Positions 1-11,969 of a DNA stretch of 64,000 nucleotides are shown here, one piece after another. The stretch is from Escarpia spicata (taxonomy: Eukaryota; Annelida; Polychaeta; Sabellida; Siboglinidae): the NCBI GenBank assembly GCA_963995525.1, contig OZ023214.1:37083922-37147921 (forward strand), written 5' to 3'. Positions within the stretch are counted from its first letter, which is position 1. Each line of letters begins with the position of its first letter. Under the pieces are notes generated by a model. That model had not been told where the DNA came from, did not search any database, and saw only the letters and a list, made by a program, of their open reading frames with translations. The position numbers were made by a program, and so were the translations under genes.

Positions 1-1513
1 AAGAGGCGAGATGATTCCGGCGTCTCGTAAGAGATACACTTACACATTAAACACATCCAACCACCCAAAGCTCAATCCTACGTCCTCAGCATGGGAGGTG
101 GAAACGAGTAAAGCCTGACAATAGGAAATTGGTGAAGCAAGGCAGGTCAATCCCTGGTCTGATGGATTTAATGGATTACAATAGTATCAACAACAACGTT
201 AAACCAATACGACTTGGGGGTAGCAGGACCTTCATTTCAACGGAAGAGGATGCTGCATAGTGAAAGCCCCAAGAAGTCTAGGCAGTCGAGCGGCAAAGTG
301 TTAAAGATTGTTATGCGAAGAAACTTAAGAGCGAAGAAGACATCAACCATGGATATAAGGTGAAGCCAGCAGAGGTTAAAGCAAAGAAGACGGACATGAA
401 TTGCTCGTCTACTGTCCTACTAGGACAACAAAAGTCACAGCACAACTAGGATACTATCAAGCAAACGTATATGTCCAATCAAGTGGAAGGGAAGACACTA
501 AACGTTGGAGTTATACAAACGGTTGGAGTTATACAAACGGTAGACGAATTACTGGAAAAGAACAAATGCAAACCAAACAAAGGACTAACTCAGGAGAGCC
601 GTCATGACATTGAATAATGGCAATTATGCGGGGCCAGATGGAATCCCTGCAGAAATACTAAAAGCAGCCTTAAACACACTAACTAATATGTTCTATGGAA
701 TCAATGAGAAAATCTTGAACGAAGAGGAGGTACCGGAGGAATGCAACGAATGTTATTTGGTCAGATTACCAAAAAGTCTTCGACAATTTCAAAACTTTAC
801 AGAGGAATTATTACAGAGGGAAGATTTTAAACAAATATTCTAGAGTGGTTGATTCAAATTAAGGCAGCATCGGGTCACCGTAGATACGGGAGTGAGACAG
901 TGCTGTATTCAGTCAGAATTTCTCGTTCTGAATGCTACTAACCTGACCTTGGAAACAGTCACAGAATTAACGCAAAATACCACACAGTGGACAATATGGG
1001 GAAAATCAGATGATATAGGCTTTGCTGATTACTTGGCTCTTCTTTTATACAACAAATACGAAATGCAAGCAGAAAAACCATCACTAATAGAATCAACTGC
1101 AACCATCTTGGCTTAGGACTAAATGTGAACAAAGATAAACCTAAGATCATGAGACCAAACAAAAAGAACAATAACCCAATTATACTAGAAGGAAAAGCCA
1201 TAGATGAAATAAAGTCTTTTATACATCTTGGAAGCATAATGGACATAAATTGGAGGACCAGCTAATGGTATGTCAGCTGGAGAGGGAAAGCAAGGGCAGC
1301 GTACATTGTATTTGTCAATACTTTGGAAGTCCAGAGGCATTTCAGCATCACCAAAGGTACGCATTTTAAACTCAAATGAAAAGTCTGTGCTAATGTATGG
1401 ATCGGAGACAATGCATACTGCACAATCCATGCTACAGAATATCCAAAGTTTTCTAAACACTTGTCTAAGGATAATTCAAAGGATCGTGTGGCCAGAAACA
1501 AGACATAATGAAG
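1..1513 (+). pseudogene. Decayed non-LTR retrotransposon reverse transcriptase (RTE-like), runs into gap
   Basis: Translation in shifting frames recovers ordered pieces of a LINE reverse transcriptase. A palm-start motif AGPDGIPAE lies near 630-660. Near 1000-1050 there is WTIWGKSDDIGFADYLALL, where the FADD catalytic box is degraded to FADY. An HLGS-like segment lies at about 1215-1235. A C-terminal segment (about 1310-1510) reads SVLMYGSE followed by a run ending near WPETRHNE. This layout matches endonuclease/RT LINEs often labelled RTE-like; the clade is my inference from motif style. Multiple frameshifts and stops, plus the changed catalytic Asp, make it dead. The first 400 bases are plausibly upstream parts of the same element, but I recognise no domain there. 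The 3' end is lost in the N gap. Confidence 0.6.
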
Positions 1514-1514
1514 C

Positions 1515-1714
1515 NNNNNNNNNNNNNNNNNNNNNNNNNNNNNNNNNNNNNNNNNNNNNNNNNNNNNNNNNNNNNNNNNNNNNNNNNNNNNNNNNNNNNN
1601 NNNNNNNNNNNNNNNNNNNNNNNNNNNNNNNNNNNNNNNNNNNNNNNNNNNNNNNNNNNNNNNNNNNNNNNNNNNNNNNNNNNNNNNNNNNNNNNNNNNN
1701 NNNNNNNNNNNNNN
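1515..1714. other. Assembly gap (200 N)
   Basis: Exactly 200 unknown bases beside a long (TC)n tract, so the gap probably reflects assembly failure at a microsatellite. Any open frame crossing it is artefactual. Confidence 0.99.
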
Positions 1715-1954
<240 letters not shown>

Positions 1955-2836
1955 CTGGAATAGGTTACTGTTTCCCATCCGCCGTCCAGCCTAGATGAAT
2001 ACAGTGCTAGTTGTTTTGAAATTTTGTCGGATCGAGGCTTGCTCTGGTTCCGTCAATTCTTACACAATGACACGCAATGCGCAGGCGCCACTGACCGTAA
2101 CAGGAACAGCAGTATTGGGCAACCGCGTTCATGTTGCAGTGCTATGCGCATGTCAGTGCGATCGTGTAGTGTGTGGTCATGGCCTGTGATCATGGCCATC
2201 GGGACAACCAATATGGTTAAAAGGATCACGTGCTGTTTACTTTCATGACCTTTGCGAAATAACACACTTTAAATTTATTGTAGGCGATATTCGTTTTGCC
2301 GTATTCGTTGCGATGGCTCTGCAATCTGGCAGCATTACGCTATGTGTGTCGAATCATATTCCATGAGTGATAGACTGCAATGTGATTGTGTTATGTCCTT
2401 TGTAAAACAGCACGTACTATACCATAATGCGATAGATCTATGGACTGTAATTGAACAAACAAGTTACAAAGGCTTCTACCATTCTTTAGAGCCTACAATC
2501 GGATATGCCAATTAATAACATAAGACAACAGCGGTTCTCGTTGAATAATGTATTAAAGCGTACATATGTATCTGATTATTTTGTTGACAAGGTGGTGATT
2601 AATATTCGTCCTTTGTGTATTTTCTGCGTGTCTCGACTTGATCTCAACCATACCTTTTGGTAATAGAAACGCTAAAGCAGACGTAAGCCTGGTCTAAATG
2701 TAATTAACCAGTTTTTTAACAAGAGAAGCTGCGTTATGCTGAGACACGCTAGGAATCCACACAAGCACATGCATGCACGCCTCACATACGCGTACACGCG
2801 CGTACACACACACAATGCATGCATGAGCTACAGCCC
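1955..2836. other. No gene recognised
   Basis: Unique-looking AT-rich sequence with only short random open frames. No domain, splice pattern or RNA gene is recognisable. A short alternating CA/CG tract lies near 2780-2820. Confidence 0.5.
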
Positions 2837-2985
2837 GATCTCTGCGACTGTAGCGAGCACAAGAAACGTCACAAATACGCCGCAGCTAGACAACGCAGTT
2901 ACGTCACTTCTGGGGAAGGGGATGCCGGGAATGGTCGCATTATTACATAATTCATCGCTGCAGCATTTGTAGCACGTCTGAAAAT
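2837..2985 (+). other. Coding-like repeat fragment, copy 1 (related to 31876-32038)
   Basis: In one frame this reads CDCSEHKKRHKYAAARQR, later a stop, then AAAFVARLKM. A segment at 31876-32038 reads CKKRRHDAAARQRGHVTS and ends AAAFVTRLKI. The shared basic core and the shared ending indicate two copies of a dispersed, formerly coding repeat. The family is not recognised. Copy 1 has an internal stop. Confidence 0.45.
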
Positions 2986-3540
2986 GGGAAAATGTGGCAT
3001 AATTTTACTATTTGTGAATCCAGTTGATCATTGCAACCCTGTAATCATGCAACCGAACCTAGGATACCGTATATTTCAACTATACAAACAGGTTGCAAAT
3101 GGTCCGATCTGGCGGTAATTTGCGGATCTTACGTCTTCCTAATGGCGGGAACATTGGCGGATGTAGATCACGGTTGAATTATTGGTGCAGAAAAGGCGAA
3201 CAAACAAGTGGAAATATTGAGCAATAAGTATTATTATTACCTTAATATTATTCATAAAGTAACACTATACATATAAGAATAACAGTTGTGCTTAAAGTTA
3301 GTTAGTTAAAGTATTTTAGAACACTTTAGTCTAGAGAGTGATAATAGGGTAACTTAGTCTTCGATAAGTTATAAACAAGATTTCACAAACCTGATTATGT
3401 GGTAGAATATATAGGAGATAAAGTAACAATCATAAAACTACTTACATAAGATAATATCTGTGTAAGCCAGTACTTGCTAGATCCTTTGATTAGGTAGCAT
3501 TGTTTTAAGCAAGGGCGATAGTCGAGCGAACTCCAGATTC

Positions 3541-3692
3541 TTTATTTAACAAGATTTAACAAGATTGCCATCCAGAAAATTACTCTGGATGGCAGTTGGA
3601 CAAGGAAGCCTTTTGGCTTATCGAGAGTCCAATACTTTTTATCTACATGTATCCCGCCTTTTCTAGCGTGAATATGTTAAAAAAAATTATGT
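3541..3692 (-). mobile_element. Inverted LINE 3' end inserted in the leader of LINE copy A
   Basis: This stretch is the reverse complement of the 3' end of LINE copy C (46815-46970). It includes the last codons, the stop, the 3' hairpin and the terminal ATCTTGTTAA-type repeats. In copy C's leader the flanking sequences (GCGAACT and TTATGTAG) are nearly adjacent, so this is a later insertion of a severely 5'-truncated relative in the opposite orientation. Confidence 0.85.
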
Positions 3693-3932
3693 AGCCAGTG
3701 TCCCACGTATTCGCTAGGGCGCGGCGTAACCTAAATAAATAAAGCAGTCTAACGTAACGTCATTGATTGTATTTAAATTAGGTCACTACCGGTAATGTTA
3801 GCGTTCGTGATAGGATAGATAGTCAGCTGTGTAACTAAAATCTGCTGTAACATAATGTGTGCTGTAGTACGCAGGAAACAGTGTTTATAAAGACTAAGTT
3901 AGTTCAGTTATTAAATAAATTCTGATAGTGAT

Positions 3933-5039
3933 ATGGCGCCTTGCAAGCGGCAAGTCAAGGCAAAGCGACACTTGGTGTGCGATCACTGCCACAGCTGGAT
4001 GGCTTTTGTATTGTCCGGCTGTGGGAAGTCATGGGCAGAAACCAAGGAGGAGGGATTCACCTTTCAGTGCGTGGGTGTTAGAAGGTGGAGTGTCTGCAGA
4101 AGGAGATAGTTAGGTTGACATATATTGTGAAGGGGGTGGAGATGGGAATTAGCAAGGGGACAGGTGGAATGGAGAGAGACGACAGGGAGAGAGGTAGTAA
4201 TACTGCAAGACTGAAGGAGAATAACAGTGGTAAGAAGCCTGAGGAAAGGAGACTGAGAGGAGGGAAGGTGATTGGAGGGGAATAACTTGGAAAATCGACG
4301 ACGGAAAACGTGACAAGCGTGAAGGTGATAGGGGAGAAAGTGACCGTAGAGAAGGAGGGAGGGAATATGGGACAGGAGAGGAGAGAAGAAAATGAGATGG
4401 GAGGAAAGATGTAGGGACGAAAAGAAGTGAGTGTAAATGTGATAGAAGAGAAGTCGATAAAACGGACGGTGACAACAGGAAAGGTGACAAGAGAAAAAGT
4501 GACAGGAAAGAATGGAGAGGAAGAGAATGTGACAGGAGAGAAGACGGCAGGGGGAAAAGACAACAACCAAACAGATGCAAACCGGAGAAGGAGCTACTCT
4601 GAGGCAGTGATTGAGGGGGCAATGAGAAAAGAAAGGGTGTTTATAGGCGACTCTATATTTAGAAAAAACGGATAAGACACTAAGCGATGGGAAGGACGTC
4701 GTTGTTTGTTTACCGGGAGCTAGGATAGAACATGTGACTGAAAGTGTAGAGAAGGTATTGGGGCATGGCAAGGGAGGGTCTATACTAGTACACGTTGGAA
4801 CAAATAATGCAGACAGGGAGGGAACAACTGGGACAGTACAGAAGTATAGACAGTTAGTGAGGAAGCTAAAGAAGACAAGAGTTGTACAGATTATTCCCGC
4901 AGGAATTTTGCCAGTAATGGGAGGAAGGGGGGCAACGTATAGAAACTGCAAGAGGATAGCGATCAACGCACTAGTTGAGCAGATGTGTGAAGAAGAGGGG
5001 GTACATGGGATTCATAGATTTATGGGGATATACACATAA
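3933..5039 (+). pseudogene. LINE copy A ORF1: zinc-binding N-terminus plus SGNH-esterase domain
   Basis: The start ATG opens MAPCKRQVKAKRHLVCDHCH. The C-x2-C pair and a later F-x-C-x-G-C suggest a zinc-binding module. A loss of one G (GGGG to GGG, near 4068-4076) relative to copy C (39840) shifts the frame just after it. The middle (4080-4600) is basic, rich in TGEKVT-like repeats and low in complexity. The C-terminal part (4630-5039) has VFIGDSIFRK and VHVGTNNADREGT, the GDSI and GTNN blocks of the SGNH hydrolase fold found in CR1 ORF1 proteins. A stop near 4672 splits it. In intact elements this protein binds RNA and may act on lipid or protein esters; this copy cannot be translated whole. 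Confidence 0.75.
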
Positions 5040-7036
5040 AAGAGTGGAAAGAAACTTACTACGACTACAAGAGGGCAAACTATGATGGAATGAAACAATG
5101 TTTTGAGAATTATGACTGGAAACAGGCATTCCAGGATACTAATGTACACACAAAATGGGACATTATTAAAAGAGTCGTTAAGTCGGCAATGAAAGGTTTT
5201 ATCCTTGTGTCAACAAGGAGACGAAACACCAAACCCAGATGGATGATTAAACGAGCAGACATGGCAAGACGGAAGAAATACCACATGTGGAAGAAATACA
5301 GAGAAACAGGAGAACATCATGTGTACGAGGCATACAAGCGTCAACTAAATAAAGCCCGGAAGGAAATGATTAAGGCTAAACGAAATTTTGAGGAAAGACT
5401 TGCCGACAACATAAAAAAGACCCGAAGTCTTTTTATTCATATATTAGGAAGGTCGAGTCAGCAAATGTACTGAACGACTACTTCGCCTCAGTGTTCACTG
5501 ACGAGGTAACAGAAAATCTTCCTGACGCTGTGAACTTTTTTACAAAGACAATTGAGGAGTCACTCCAGCATATTGAGATAACTACAGCAATAGTACTGGA
5601 AAAGCTGTTACAACTTAAACCATACAAAGCCCCTGGAATAGACGAATTAAATTCGACAATGCTCCGAGAAGTGGCCACGGCCATTGCACCACGGGAGAAG
5701 TTCCACTAGACTGGAAAAGTGAAAATGTTACCCCCATATATAAGAAAGGTATCAAATCACAACCCAGTAACTACAGACCTGTAAGTCTAACATCACAGAT
5801 GTCTAAAGTAATGGAAGCCATCATCAAGGATGAAATCGTGGGCCATCTTCAAAATCATGTTTTGATTAAACCGTCGCAACATGGGTTTTGGAAGGGACGT
5901 TCATGCCTGACGAACCTTTTAGTGTACCTTCCAGTGGACTCTATTTATTTAGATTTTAGCAGGCTGGCGACGAAACTAAATGCACATGGGATAGGAGGAG
6001 CGGTTAATAGATGGATATACGAGTACAGCGTGTTATTATAAATGGTTTCAGTTCAGGGTAGTCACCTGTTAAGAGTGGTGTCCCCCAAGGGTCTGTTCTG
6101 GGTCCAATTTTATTTGTAATATACACTGTATATTAATGATATAAACGAAGGAGTGTGCAACAATCTCCAAAAAATTGCTGATGACACTAAACTGTTCAGT
6201 CAGGTATCATCCTGTAAAGATTCTGAGAAACTTCAGAAGGACCTAAACAACTTGCACGGGTGGAGTGCAGAATGGACAATGTTGTTTAATGCAGAAAAAT
6301 GCAAGTGTGTACATTACGGTCATAACAACAGGCAGTACGACTACTTCATGGGTGATAACCCCATAGAAACATCACATGTAGAACAAGATTTGGGAGTGAT
6401 AATAACAGACACACTTAATGTAACGGAGCAATGTGTTAAGGCATCAAATAAGGCTAATGCGATGCTAGGCATGATCAACAGAGCTATCAAATATAAGACC
6501 AAAGAAGTAGTTGTAAAACTATACAAGTCCTTAGTAAGACCTCACCTAGACTACTGCATTCAGGCATGGCGCCCATTCAAACAAAAATATATATACTTAT
6601 TAGAAAAGGTGCAACGTAGGGCGACCAGAATGATTTCAGATTTAAGTCACTTAGATTACCAAAGACGGTTAAGAGTGCTAAATATCACAACTCTGAATAC
6701 TAGACGAATGCGAGCTGATTTACTGGAAGTTTAAAAAATATTCAACTGGTTAGAGAGTATTCTTACTGCAGACTTTTTGTTATGGAAAATAAACAGACCA
6801 AAACAAGAGGGCACCCTTTCAAAATAACCAAAGTGCACTCAAGATTAGATATACGCATATACTCCTTTACTCAAAGGATAGTTAACGACTGGAATAGATT
6901 TCGGGAAGCAGCAGTGATGTCCAAAAACATCAACCAGTTCAAGGGTCACATTGACAAATATTTACGAAATAGGGCGGAGGATTACACGAGTCAACGTTTG
7001 ACTCCCTTCCTCGTCAACTCCTTGACTGCTACGTAG
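5040..7036 (+). pseudogene. LINE copy A ORF2 reverse transcriptase, endonuclease deleted
   Basis: The segments in order are as follows. The endonuclease-RT linker (5090-5473) includes KPRWMIKRADMARRKKYHMW. RT motifs follow: YKAPGIDELNSTML (about 5620), YRPVSLTSQMSKVMEAIIKD (about 5770), PSQHGFWKGRSCLTNL, IYLDFSR (5943), [12 protein letters not shown] (about 6078) and the catalytic ADDTKLF (about 6178). A C-terminal thumb and connection region follows (6153-6734, 6782-7036). The part after IYLDFSR lacks the AFDKVPH stretch seen in copy C (45808), a deletion of about 20 codons. Several frameshifts interrupt it. It is in the same orientation as ORF1 and immediately downstream. Confidence 0.8.
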
Positions 7037-7069
7037 AAGAGGAGGATTCAAGGTAAATTCAAGGTAAAT

Positions 7070-7589
7070 TGCGTCGGTCGTTACGGCATGAATCCAGACA
7101 ATGAAACATGTAACGGTAAGATACATCTAACGGTTTGCATCAACATGTTTCTGGCATAAACGGCATTGCGTGATCAAAATGGACATTTATAAAATGTGTT
7201 GTTAACTGATAAAGTTAAATATTTACAAAATAGACACAAGAGGTGCGTGGTATGCTCACTGCGTTTGCATATAGGGGATGTTTATTGCCATGCACTTTGG
7301 TTCGTTTTGTAAAGGTAAGTGTTTTTCAGCAAACCACTTAAATAGGTCAAAACAGAACATTTATGGAACCAAAGGATAATTTATAGTAAACCATAATATA
7401 ATATCTACATTATTTGAACACAATATAGGTATGGTGTTCCGTTACCGTAGAAACAGGTTCGTTGCTTTTGATAGTAATTGTCCAAAAGGTCGATAACGCA
7501 AATATGACAACGGTCAATGCTATCACACGCAGGTGTGCGCACACTTACACACACACTTACACACGCACGAACGCACGAACGCACGAACG

Positions 7590-7627
<38 letters not shown>

Positions 7628-7929
7628 AACCCACACCACGTGCACTGTCAGTGCCAGAACGCAGAACGTTTCCATGCATACTTGTCGTTGTGCGTTTGAC
7701 TGCGAACGTTGTATTGAAGTACTATGACGTAATGCAACTCCCGAAATGCTCGGGTTGTAGCGTCACTTCCAACTACGTCATCCCTGCTCTGTTATAATTT
7801 ATGAAAATCTCATCCAATTTATATTTAAGTAGAGCTTGATGACAATATACCCGATGGTGGCATCATGCGAGATATTCCAGATATAACGACAGTAGTAATA
7901 TAGGTTAATCAGCGCAGGCACTTTCCGTT
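7070..7929. other. No gene recognised; contains (CA)n tract at about 7535-7622
   Basis: Flank between the LINE 3' end and the left end of the inverted-arm element. It holds a CA/CGAA microsatellite. No coding or RNA feature is supported. Confidence 0.6.
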
Positions 7930-9085
7930 TTTCCGTTGAGGAAGAGGAAAGTACCCGGGTGTAGGTCATCAACAAAAATAGCACCACCTTGCGTAATTTT
8001 TATGAACTAAATATATGGACCAAAGTTCAGTACTGCAAAAATTCGTGCTTCTTAGTTTGACCAGTAGCGCCACCTAGCGTATTTTAAATAAACTAAATTT
8101 CCCCTAGCGGATATGTCGTGAACTACACGTGGTGTCACCTGGGGGATAAGTCGTGAACTAAATGTTCGAGTACTGCCAAAATTCGTGTCTCTTGCACGCT
8201 TGCGTGCAATAGAGCCCCCCTGACGGATAGATCAGGAACTACAAACATCATCCCTGGTGGACAATGGTCTTTTCTTATAAGTTATAGGTTGTGGACCATT
8301 TTTTTAGGTATAACGCCCTCCTAGCCTATACATTTACAACTTTAACATAGGTCCAAACCTGAGGAATCGGTAGAGAACTAGTAAAATTAATTATGGCATC
8401 TCTGGTTACCATACATATCTACGACCTTCCCATCACCCTGCTTGTAAATTTTTCCCTATCAAAGTCTCTTATTACTAGCATACATCGACTGCTTCCTGTA
8501 TTAGCAAAGACGTGTTTGTCAATTTTTGCGTACCTATTTATGGTATTAATGGCAGACGTGAAGTGATTCCTGAACATGTAACATTCTTTGAGACATCTTT
8601 ATCAACAAAATCAAGGACATGTTTGTTTGTTGCGAGCGTGAGCGTGCGCACCCTGTATGACGTCATTAAACTGCTATGCGCAGTAATTTTGTACGCGAGG
8701 TGAGGTCAAACAGGTAGTGCTTTGGTTATCCATTGTTGAGTTTTCGCTCTTCAATATAATCCCATTATGTGATGTTATGGTCAGTGACGTTGTGTTACAG
8801 CGAGTGGAAAATTCCCCGTAAAAGGTCATTCTAGAAGTTTCTTTGATACTTTTGTTAACACACTACAAAACAGACGCTACTGTGTGAGGTGAATTGGTCA
8901 AACAGATAGTGATCTGGTTAGCCATCGTTTTAAGCTCTCGTCACAAAAGAGTATTAGCTATTCTCATAGGTTAGAAATTTCGTGTTCGTTCGTTCGGCAC
9001 GCCCACGTGACCTTTATGGTCTGTCGAACTGTTATAAAAGGCCTGCGTCTGTTTTTTTGGGTCATTATATCTTACATTTTGGAAT

Positions 9086-9750
9086 ATGAACAACATGACT
9101 AGTGATAACGTCCGGCAAGGGATTTTGCTACCGAAGGCGCAGCCTTCTCCGGCTACGGGCCCACTCGACTTCTCGACCTCTCGACCCCGACAATAAAACC
9201 GGACCAACAGTCAACGACCAGTTCAACGACCAGTCCGACGATCAGTTCGACGATCAAAACAATTTCGTCTTTGTCATCAGCTCCGGCAACCGAACCAACC
9301 AGCAACCCGACGTCGGAACCTTTTGCCTCTTTATGCCTGCTGCATATGTGGCAGTACCTTCAGTTGTAAAGGGAGTTGGAACATTCAAGTGAAGCAGGGC
9401 TACTACCAAAGGAAGCAAGATAAGCAGCGGCGACGTAAAGAACAACTTGAAGAGCTAATAGTAAGTTTCAATTTCTCATACTGTTCAAATGCTATTCAGG
9501 TCTTGTTCTAAGTCAAACCCTGTTACAAAGAACATAATATTATATTTCTCTTATACATACCAGTTGATCATTCAATATTAAACCCATCCCTTCACTGTTT
9601 CAGCGTCATGAAAAGTAGCGTATTGCTGCATTTCTTGATACTTCTCTCTCTTTCCCCCTGTTGCGGCAAATATCGACCCTCCAAGCGACTGTCTCTACTG
9701 CTGAACACACCCAAGCAGTGCAAGGAGAAACGACGACATTCTTTACATAG
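9086..9750 (+). pseudogene. Gene A, left arm: Ser/Thr-rich N-terminus, C2HC finger, coiled coil
   Basis: Start MNNMTSDNVRQGILLPKAQP. An 8-base insertion relative to the right arm (about 9170) shifts the frame into a TAA. The finger near 9333-9400 keeps C-x2-C but has Gln in place of His and Tyr in place of the last Cys. It is followed by a basic segment and EQLEELI. A 143-base intron is predicted at 9461-9603 (donor GTAAGT, acceptor TTTCAG). Exon 2 begins with a TAG after four codons. Beyond that stop, exon 2 remains open to 9750 with heptad-like LRQISTLQATVSTAEH, which the right arm lacks. Function is unknown; a DNA- or RNA-binding role is suggested only by the finger. Confidence 0.6.
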
Positions 9751-9979
9751 TAGAGTTGAACTTACTTCAAATGGTTGCCTGTTTGCAAACTGGTTTGAAC
9801 TGGTATTCGCTGTGCAAGTCTGATCTACCCTACAGCCCGTAAATTGTTATTTCCTACTCTGCAGTCCGTGCTCGTTCGGCACGCCCACGTGACCTTTCGG
9901 CAGATTCACTAACTAGATAAATGCTGTGTTTTGTCAATCGGCTCATAATTCGTATTACGACGCCATCACGCCTAACATC

Positions 9980-10456
9980 ATGTTGAAGACCCCTTATTAC
10001 CGACCTTGCGATTCGGCAGACTCGAGCGATGAGGACGAGCTAACGAACCGATCCATCATACCGGTGACCAACCGCCCTTCTGTGCCGATGGAACCAGAGG
10101 GCGAGGACATCTGGTAGACTAGGCTCTGCGATGTACAAACTTTCGCTTCTGATGATGTCACAATTTCTGCCGACACGGTCGATGTGACAACTTCCGCTCC
10201 TGTCGATGTCACAATGTCTACCGACACGGTCGATATAACAATTTTCGTTCCCTCCGATGTCGCAACCTCTGCCGATACGACCGATGTGATAACTTCTATC
10301 GATGGGACCAATGTCACAACTTCTACTCACGTGACCAATGTCACAATTGTTGGGTTAGCATTAGGATTAGGGTTGGGGTTAGGGTTAAGCTTAGGATTTC
10401 GGTCAGCGTTAGGATTAGGGTTAAGATTAGGCTTAGCGTCAACATTAGCTCCATAA
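9980..10456 (+). pseudogene. Gene B, left arm: Asp/Val/Thr/Ser-repeat protein with internal stop
   Basis: From MLKTPYYRPCDSADSSDEDE the frame runs to a TAG at 10115-10117 (right arm has TAC there), then continues open in the same frame to 10456. The second part is a degenerate repeat of about ten residues around DVTTSADTVD, ending in a Gly-Leu run encoded by TTAGGG-like hexamers. Neither a signal peptide nor a catalytic motif is visible. A single base difference from the right arm explains the stop. Confidence 0.6.
10350..10442. repeat. TTAGGG-like hexamer run, left arm
   Basis: About fifteen imperfect copies of TTAGGG/TTAGGA/TTAAGC within gene B. Internal and degenerate, so not a telomere; it encodes a Gly-Leu-rich tail. 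Confidence 0.8.
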
Positions 10457-10894
10457 CCAAGGTGTGCAAAGCTGAACTATCAAGACGACACTATCCATAT
10501 GTAGTATCAAGTGTTGGTTCAAAGACTCCGTTTCGAAACAGTGGCGAAACACTATGAAACAAATGGTTCTGACACTAATGGAGGATGAGGTTGATTAAAG
10601 ACTGGTTGATTGTCTGGAACAATACCGCAACCAAGTATCCGAACCGACTTTGTTGGACCCACAAGGGCTCCTCGCCGAATGGCAGGCAAGACTGAAGTAG
10701 TGAGGTGTGGTATTGTATTGTACACGATTAAACTTTGCAAGACTCTGTATCAATGTCTAGTCTCTGGTTCTTGCAATTATGGAGCGTGACATGTAAATAC
10801 GTTTGTGTTGTTCACGAATAAACTATGCAAACCTCATCTTGTGTCTTTTTCATAGTGTAATGCAAAGCATATGTTGGGAACGTTACTAATGTCG

Positions 10895-11068
10895 GTTATG
10901 TATGTGTGTAGTACAGTACAGAGATAATAGCCAGTTATGTATGTGTGTAGTACAGTTCAGAGATGATAGCCAGTTATGTATGTGTGTAGTTCAGTACAGA
11001 GACGTTAGCCAGTTATGTATGTGTATAGTTCAGTAGAGACGTTAGTCAGTTATGTATGTGTAGTTCTG
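10895..11068. repeat. 39-bp tandem repeat, left arm (about 4 copies)
   Basis: Units built around AGCCAGTTATGTATGTGTGT. The counterpart at 14895-15190 has about seven copies, so copy number changed after the arms separated. The right-arm ORF repeating MCVVQYRDDSQLC arises because 39 is a multiple of 3; I do not call it a gene. Confidence 0.85.
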
Positions 11069-11539
11069 TGTGAGTGACGTCATGATACGCGCAGTAATGT
11101 TGTGCGCGAGGTGAGTTGGTTAAACAGGTAGTGCTTTGGTTAGCCATCGTTTTGAACTTGCGCATTTGAATGTAATTCCATCATGTGACGTCATGGTCAG
11201 TGAGTGACGTCATGGTACGTGCAGTCATATTTTGACCAACACGAATCAAACTATAGACACGAGTTGTACAAACGAAACACTAAACTTAGCCTAACAGTTT
11301 GCACGAATTGAACTAAGACCAACTAGTCGGACAAACGAAAAACTACACTTTGACCAACACGCTGCACGAACCAAACTATAGACACGAGTTGTACAAACGA
11401 AACACTAACCTTAGCCGAACACGTGGCATGAATTGAACTTAGACCAACTAGTTGGACAAACCAAACACTAAACTTTGACTAGCGAGCGACAAGAACCAAA
11501 CTTGTCGGACCAACGAAACAACAAACTTAACGGGTTACT

Positions 11540-11870
11540 GCGTCAAATTCCACCAAAAGGGGGCAAATAGACGGGTTACCGTATGAGATTCCACCAAATC
11601 GACGGAATTCCACCAGAATAGACGGGTTACTGCGTGAGATTCCACCAAAACGACGGAATTCCACCATAATAGACGGGTTACAGTGTGAGATTCCACCAAA
11701 TCGACGGAATTCCACCAGAATAGACGGGTTACCGTGTGAGAGTCCACCAAATCGACGGAATTCCACCAGAATAGACGGGTTACCGTGTGATATTACACCA
11801 AATCGACGGAATTCCACCAGAATAGACGGGTTACCGCGTGAGATTCCACCAATTCGACGGAATTCCACTG
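11540..11870. repeat. 51-bp tandem repeat, left arm (about 6 copies)
   Basis: Units contain GAATTCCACCAGAATAGACG followed by GGTTACCG. The 51-bp period keeps a 17-residue repeat open on the minus strand (VEFRRFGGISHGNPSIL). It lies just upstream of gene C and is probably a promoter-proximal minisatellite, not coding. Confidence 0.85.
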
Positions 11871-11969
11871 CAATAAACAGGTATAAAACGAGTTGTACAA
11901 ACCAAACTTAGACCGACGAGTTCCAAGAGCCATTCCGTTCTTTACATTTGAACAATAAACACGTACACC

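Larger units (their letters stand above)
3115..7069 (+). mobile_element. CR1-like LINE, copy A, internally deleted
   Basis: This is a plus-strand element with a 5' leader, ORF1 (zinc-binding N-terminus, basic repetitive middle, SGNH-esterase-type domain), ORF2 reverse transcriptase and a short-repeat 3' end. The leader from about 3170 to 3930 is clearly similar to 39010-39700, the leader of copy C. The 3' end carries two copies of an 11-base unit (AAATTCAAGGT) near 7048-7069, as expected for CR1-type 3' tails. The endonuclease domain is missing: the ORF1 esterase region is followed directly by the linker that normally lies between endonuclease and RT. Frameshifts and a further RT deletion make it non-autonomous. 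Confidence 0.8.

Noticed and set aside
4064..4966. 300-residue minus-strand ORF
   Set aside because: Antisense shadow of the purine-rich LINE ORF1.
10350..10442. True telomere
   Set aside because: Hexamers are degenerate, short, internal and mirrored in the second arm.
11527..11868. Repeat protein VEFRRFGG...
   Set aside because: A product of a 51-bp non-coding minisatellite just upstream of gene C; two frames are open.
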